Part shown: positions 12,736 through 15,976 of the stretch, in pieces
How positions within the stretch are numbered: position 1 is the stretch's first letter
Layout: every line of letters begins with the position of its first letter
Origin: CAYLLT01 sp964591605
Lineage (GTDB): Bacteria; Planctomycetota; Phycisphaerae; UBA1845; PWPN01
Reading direction: 5' to 3'
Length of the DNA: 15,976 nucleotides
Assembly: GCA_964591605.1 (NCBI GenBank)
Contig: CAZQEN010000164.1
Coordinates: forward strand, 1-15,976
Made by a program: the position numbers and the translations under genes
The notes under the pieces: generated by a model
What the model saw: only the letters and a program-made list of their open reading frames with translations
The model's database searches: none
What the model was told of the DNA's origin: nothing

Positions 12736-14568
12736 TCAGGAGCTGGCGGCCGGCCCCGCCCCCGCCCCCTCACCCAGCCGCGCCAATAGGCCCAGCGGAA
12801 TCGCCCTCCCGATCAGCATCGTCAGAATGAGCGCCAGCTTCGCCTCGACGTAAAGCTGTCGGGTCAGCCCCGTGCTCAGGCCCACGTTGCACGCCGCACT
12901 CACCGACTCGAACAGCGACGCCTCGAAGCTGCCCACGTCTCGATACAGCAGCACCAGCGTGCTCGCCCCGATCAGCAGAAGCATCCCGCCCGCCATCGCC
13001 CAGACCGTGGCCGACGCGCCGGCATCCCGCCCCGGCCGCACCACCCCCCGCACGCACAGAACCGCGCTCAGGATGCGCACCCCGCCCGCCGTCCCGCCGA
13101 TACCGCCGCCCACCAGCATCAGGAGCATCAGCACCCACCGCCCGGCCGGCGTGAGCGACGCTTCGTCCATGCGCACCGGACTCACCCCCCCCGAGCGTGC
13201 GGACGCCGAGACGACCACCGCCGCCGCGAAGCGCCGCCCCGCCGGCAGCTCCGCCATGCGTTGCACGCCTCGCCGGACCCCCGCCTCCTGCGTCCCTGCG
13301 GCGGCCGTCTGCACCTGAAGCCGCCCCGGCGTATCCTCGCGCGGATACCGCAATTGCAGCCGACGCGAGCTCTCGATGCCCCACAACGCCAGCCCCCCGG
13401 CCGCCACCAGCACCAGCGTGCCCCACAGCGTCACCCGCGCGTGACCGCTCAGCGCGGGCGCAGGTGAGGGCCCCGTCGAACCCGCCGCCGCACGACGCGC
13501 CCCCAAACGGCCCCACACCCGGCTCGCCAGCTCATACAGCGTCGGCGCTCCGATGCCGCCGAGGATCATGAGCGGCAGAATCGCCCCGTACATCTGCCAG
13601 TGCCACGCGTACCCCGCCAGCCGGTCCCGGCTCAGCGTCAGACCGCCGTTGCAGAACGCACTCACCGCGTGAAACAGGCTGAACCACACCCGCTCCAGAT
13701 CGATCGCCCCCACCGGCGGCAGATCTGCCGACCGGGCGAACACCGGATCGGTGACCTCCCACATCGAGTACAGCAGCGCCGCACCGGCCAGTTCGGCCAC
13801 CACCATCAACCCGATCGCCCAGCGCATCAATCGGCCCGCCTGCCGGTTGCCCTTCCCTCCGCTCAGCTCGCCCAGCCTCAGGCCGATCGCCGTCCCGATC
13901 ACCACCGCCGCGATCCCACCCACCTGCATGAGCACGAGAATCGCCGCCTGCCCGGGCAGACTGAAATCCTCGCCCGTCTCCAGCGGCGTCAACCCCGTGC
14001 ACGTCACCGCCGCCGCCGCGGTGAAACAGCAGTTCAGCAGATGCATCCCGTGCTGTTCCCATTTCTGGCCCGTCACCGCCGACGCCCAGCAGGCCGGCAG
14101 CGACATCACCAGCCCGCCCGCCAGCGCCAGCACAGCCAGCATTCCCGCGATGCGCCAGGTCAACCCCGCATGCCGGCCGGCGACAATGCCCTCCACGAGA
14201 GAGCGCAGCGTCGCGTCGATCGCCGCCCCCGTCCCCAGAGCCAGGATGTAGATCGCCCCGACCCGCAGAATCACCGGCTCGTCCGCCGGATCAATCGCCC
14301 ACCAGATCCCCCCGCCCACCAGCAGCACGAAATCCACCCACCAGCGCCGCAGCCGCCCCGCGATCTCCGCCGCCGGAAACAGCAGCACCACGCGGCTGAG
14401 CGCAAACACACCCAGCGCAGCGATGAGAATGACGCGAATGACGTGATCGGCAAGTGCTGGTTCGCGGAATCCGTACTCGGCGGCGATCGCCGTCCCCGCC
14501 GCCGCTGCAGCGGCACCCCACAACCATCCAAAAGCCAGAGGCGTCGTCGTTTGCGTCCGTGGAACCAT
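12736..14568 (-). CDS. trkH: TrkH-family potassium uptake channel subunit
   Basis: The 610-residue membrane protein is a Trk/Ktr-type cation transporter with four pore loops. Visible filter segments are TCTGL (189-193), FCNGGLT (305-311), SARSGGV followed by GGGIGGTAGGVR (about 456-498), and ACNVGLSTGL (559-568). These correspond to the four P-loop glycine signatures of TrkH/KtrB. Hydrophobic stretches fill the intervals, with a long charged loop before the third pore loop. It likely moves K+ with a TrkA-like cytosolic partner, which is not in this window. The ATG at 14566-14568 shares its A with the hisI stop codon (TGATG), giving translational coupling. An ATG 20 codons upstream would sit inside hisI. 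Length is above the usual size of about 480 because of extra loops. Confidence 0.9.
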   Translation of the reverse strand: MVPRTQTTTPLAFGWLWGAAAAAAGTAIAAEYGFREPALADHVIRVILIAALGVFALSRVVLLFPAAEIAGRLRRWWVDFVLLVGGGIWWAIDPADEPVILRVGAIYILALGTGAAIDATLRSLVEGIVAGRHAGLTWRIAGMLAVLALAGGLVMSLPACWASAVTGQKWEQHGMHLLNCCFTAAAAVTCTGLTPLETGEDFSLPGQAAILVLMQVGGIAAVVIGTAIGLRLGELSGGKGNRQAGRLMRWAIGLMVVAELAGAALLYSMWEVTDPVFARSADLPPVGAIDLERVWFSLFHAVSAFCNGGLTLSRDRLAGYAWHWQMYGAILPLMILGGIGAPTLYELASRVWGRLGARRAAAGSTGPSPAPALSGHARVTLWGTLVLVAAGGLALWGIESSRRLQLRYPREDTPGRLQVQTAAAGTQEAGVRRGVQRMAELPAGRRFAAAVVVSASARSGGVSPVRMDEASLTPAGRWVLMLLMLVGGGIGGTAGGVRILSAVLCVRGVVRPGRDAGASATVWAMAGGMLLLIGASTLVLLYRDVGSFEASLFESVSAACNVGLSTGLTRQLYVEAKLALILTMLIGRAIPLGLLARLGEGAGAGPAASS

Positions 14569-14957
14569 CACGACTTCTTGCCGTAGACCTGCTCCGGGTC
14601 GAACAGCCGCTCGGCCACCGTCTTCCACTCGCCTCCCGGCTCATATTGACGGAAAAAGCAGCTCTTGTACCCCTCGTGGCACGCCGCCCCGTGCTGCTTC
14701 GCCTTGATCAGGACCGTATCCGCGTCGCAGTCGATGTAGATCGCCTGGATGTCCTGCGTGTGACCGCTCGACTCGCCCTTCATCCAGTATTTCCCCCGCG
14801 AGCGCGACCAGAAATGCGTCTTGCCCGTCCGGATCGAATCCGCCAGGCTCGCCCGGTTCATCCACGCCATCATGAGCACCTCGCCCGTGTCCGCATCCTG
14901 CACAATCGCGGGAATGAGACCGTTGGCGTCAAATTTGAGCTGATCGAGACCCTGCAT
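14568..14957 (-). CDS. hisI: Phosphoribosyl-AMP cyclohydrolase
   Basis: HisI opens the adenine ring of phosphoribosyl-AMP in the third step of histidine synthesis, in the cytosol. The 129-residue single-domain protein has all family landmarks: FWSRSRGKYWMKGESSGHTQ (49-68), the Mg-binding DCDAD (76-80) and the zinc cysteines Cys77, Cys93 (AACHEG) and Cys100 (SCFFR). There is no fused pyrophosphohydrolase (HisE) domain. GGGGTG about four bases upstream supports the ATG. Its stop overlaps the trkH start, an odd partner. The recG gene is 95 bases upstream with a heptamer hairpin between them. No other his gene is present in the window. Confidence 0.96.
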   Translation of the reverse strand: MQGLDQLKFDANGLIPAIVQDADTGEVLMMAWMNRASLADSIRTGKTHFWSRSRGKYWMKGESSGHTQDIQAIYIDCDADTVLIKAKQHGAACHEGYKSCFFRQYEPGGEWKTVAERLFDPEQVYGKKS

Positions 14958-14966
14958 GAATCACCC

Positions 14967-15045
14967 CATTGCGGATTGCGAATTGCGGCTTGAAAGCCTG
15001 TCCGAGGTCTTTCAACTCACAATCCGAAATCCGAAATCCGCAATG
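14967..15045. repeat. Heptamer repeat hairpin between recG and hisI
   Basis: CATTGCGGATT (14967-14977) and AATCCGCAATG (15035-15045) pair perfectly, as do TTGAAAG (14990-14996) and CTTTCAA (15009-15015). Both arms are built from 7-base units (ATTGCGG/ATTGCGA on the left, AATCCGA/AATCCGC on the right). The right arm is one 7-base unit longer than the left. The loop is 12 bases. It ends just before the hisI ribosome binding site, so it could affect hisI expression. Confidence 0.8.
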
Positions 15046-15052
15046 AACTGTA

Positions 15053-15880
15053 TCAGGCGACATCGATGAAGGCCACTTTGTGCCGGAACCGCCGCCGCAG
15101 CTCGGCCCGCAGCGCCTGATGCGCCGGGTCGCGCAGCATCGGATCGGCCTGAGCCAGCCGGTTCGCATCGTCGCGCGCCTGCATGAGCAGATCGACGTCC
15201 TCGATGAGGTTCGCCACCGTGAACTCCGGCCAGCCGTGCTGCCGCGTGCCCAGCAGCTCTCCGGGCCCGCGCATCTTGAGGTCCTCTTCGGCGATCTTGA
15301 ACCCGTCGTTCGTCTGGCACAGCACGCTGAGCCGCTGACTCGCCAGCGGCGACTGGTTATCCGACATCAGAAGGCAAACGGAAGGCTTCGTGCCGCGTCC
15401 CACCCGCCCGCGGAGCTGGTGCAGCGCCGAGAGCCCGTACCGGTCCGCGTGCTGCACGACCATCACCGTCGCATTCGGCACGTCGACCCCCACCTCGATC
15501 ACCGTCGTCGACACGAGCACGTCGAGCGTGCCGCGGGAAAACTCGCGCATCACCGCGCTCTTCTGCGGACCGGGCATGCGGCCGTGCATCAGTCCCACCC
15601 GCGCCCCCGGCAGCAGGTCCCTGCGAACATGCTCCAATTCCGCCGTCGCCGCCTTCAGATCCAGCGCATCCGACTCCTCCACGAGCGGATACACCACGTA
15701 GACCTGGTCCCCCTCGGCGATCCGCCGCCGCACCTCGATCCACGCCGCCGGCTCCTGCGCCGGCCGCACCAGCCGCGTCATGATCCGTTGCCGTCCCGGC
15801 GGCAACTGGTCGATCACCGACACATCCAGGTCCCCGAACACCGTCATCGACAGCGTCCGCGGGATGGGTGTTGCGGTCAT
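15053..15880 (-). CDS. recG: RecG ATP-dependent DNA helicase, C-terminal part
   Basis: The 275 codons visible from an internal ATG match the C-terminal half of RecG, the branched-DNA helicase that remodels stalled forks and Holliday junctions. They begin at motif III (MTATPIPRTLSMTVFGDLDV). They continue with motif V (STTVIEVGVDVPNATVM, about 124-140), motif VI (HQLRGRVGRG, 154-163) and the RecG-specific RGPGELLGTRQHG (204-216). The preceding residues STPHYLV are also RecG-like. The ATG at 15880 is therefore not a natural start. Further upstream in the same frame is a TGA at 15950-15952, within a heptamer repeat flanked by direct repeats. The gene is thus either interrupted by an insertion or split. 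The N-terminal half would lie beyond the window, so I cannot verify it. Confidence 0.85.
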   Translation of the reverse strand: MTATPIPRTLSMTVFGDLDVSVIDQLPPGRQRIMTRLVRPAQEPAAWIEVRRRIAEGDQVYVVYPLVEESDALDLKAATAELEHVRRDLLPGARVGLMHGRMPGPQKSAVMREFSRGTLDVLVSTTVIEVGVDVPNATVMVVQHADRYGLSALHQLRGRVGRGTKPSVCLLMSDNQSPLASQRLSVLCQTNDGFKIAEEDLKMRGPGELLGTRQHGWPEFTVANLIEDVDLLMQARDDANRLAQADPMLRDPAHQALRAELRRRFRHKVAFIDVA

Positions 15881-15892
15881 GACGAGATAATG

Positions 15893-15968
15893 CGGCGTGC
15901 TGAGCGTCGATGTGGCCGATTGCGGATTGCGAATTGGCGATTGAATTTGTCAAGACCACGGCGTGCTG
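15893..15968. repeat. Heptamer array in recG flanked by 10-base direct repeats
   Basis: CGGCGTGCTG occurs at 15893-15902 and at 15959-15968, exactly 66 bases apart. Between them lie heptamers GATTGCG (15918-15924 and 15925-15931), AATTGGC (15932-15938) and GATTGAA (15939-15945). Deleting one direct repeat plus the insert would join TWYSTP to HYLVMTATPIP in frame. The insert carries a TGA at 15950-15952 on the recG strand. Confidence 0.75.
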
Positions 15969-15976
15969 TACCAAGT

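Noticed and set aside
13600..14586. A 328-codon plus-strand open frame antisense to trkH
   Set aside because: Very high Arg, His and Pro, no ribosome binding site and complete overlap with the trkH pore loops on the other strand.
15357..15974. A 205-codon minus-strand frame overlapping recG
   Set aside because: It is an Arg/Gly/Ala-rich alternative frame over the recG helicase motifs and has no family resemblance.

Overview
The window is GC-rich DNA, by gene content and repeats most likely from a planctomycete (Planctomycetota, perhaps a Phycisphaerae-like lineage). The pointers are a DUF4432 protein, a DUF4058 protein, an exosortase-type CAAX protease-related membrane protein, secreted HEAT/Ig-like proteins, and many short intergenic repeats of kinds I associate with planctomycete genomes. 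The assignment is inference; there is no rRNA or other marker here.

Layout, left to right. A DUF4432 sugar-mutarotase-like enzyme (152-1243, +) ends in a hairpin. A 475-base stretch without a recognisable gene leads to a small membrane-protein ORF of 59 codons (1719-1898, +) whose Shine-Dalgarno lies in a hairpin. A lipoprotein zinc peptidase of the PF10023 type (2053-3138, -) and the proteasome-like peptidase hslV (3396-3938, -) follow; no hslU is present. A proline-rich lipoprotein (4056-4727, +) is divergent from hslV and overlaps tail-to-tail with glycerate kinase (4721-5860, -). Next is a 508-base repeat island with a 77-base near-perfect hairpin and outer inverted repeats, then an HtrA/DegP protease (6369-7814, -), a second repeat island, and an M42-type metallopeptidase (8059-9318, -). 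Divergently, a CAAX-protease-related membrane protein (from about 9476) and a secreted HEAT/Ig-like protein (10368-11759) form a likely two-gene + strand unit. The right third is on the minus strand: DUF4058 (11881-12669) with its own TATAAT box, and a probable recG-hisI-trkH run in which hisI and trkH overlap by one base.

Functional themes. Four of the recognised products are proteases or peptidases of the envelope or cytosol: the PF10023 lipoprotein, HslV, HtrA and M42. A fifth, the CPBP/CAAX membrane protein, is probable. Nothing shows that they act as one system. The other recognised genes are housekeeping: glycerate metabolism, histidine synthesis, potassium uptake and DNA repair.

The most notable aspect is the repeat load and its entry into genes. 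Three-nucleotide-loop hairpin repeats sit in frame inside the M42 peptidase and at its C terminus. A palindromic repeat encodes the N-terminal part of the HtrA signal region. A heptamer array encodes the N terminus of the secreted HEAT-like protein. A heptamer array flanked by 10-base direct repeats lies inside recG and brings an in-frame TGA. I found no CRISPR array, tRNA, rRNA, transposase or clear new multi-gene system.
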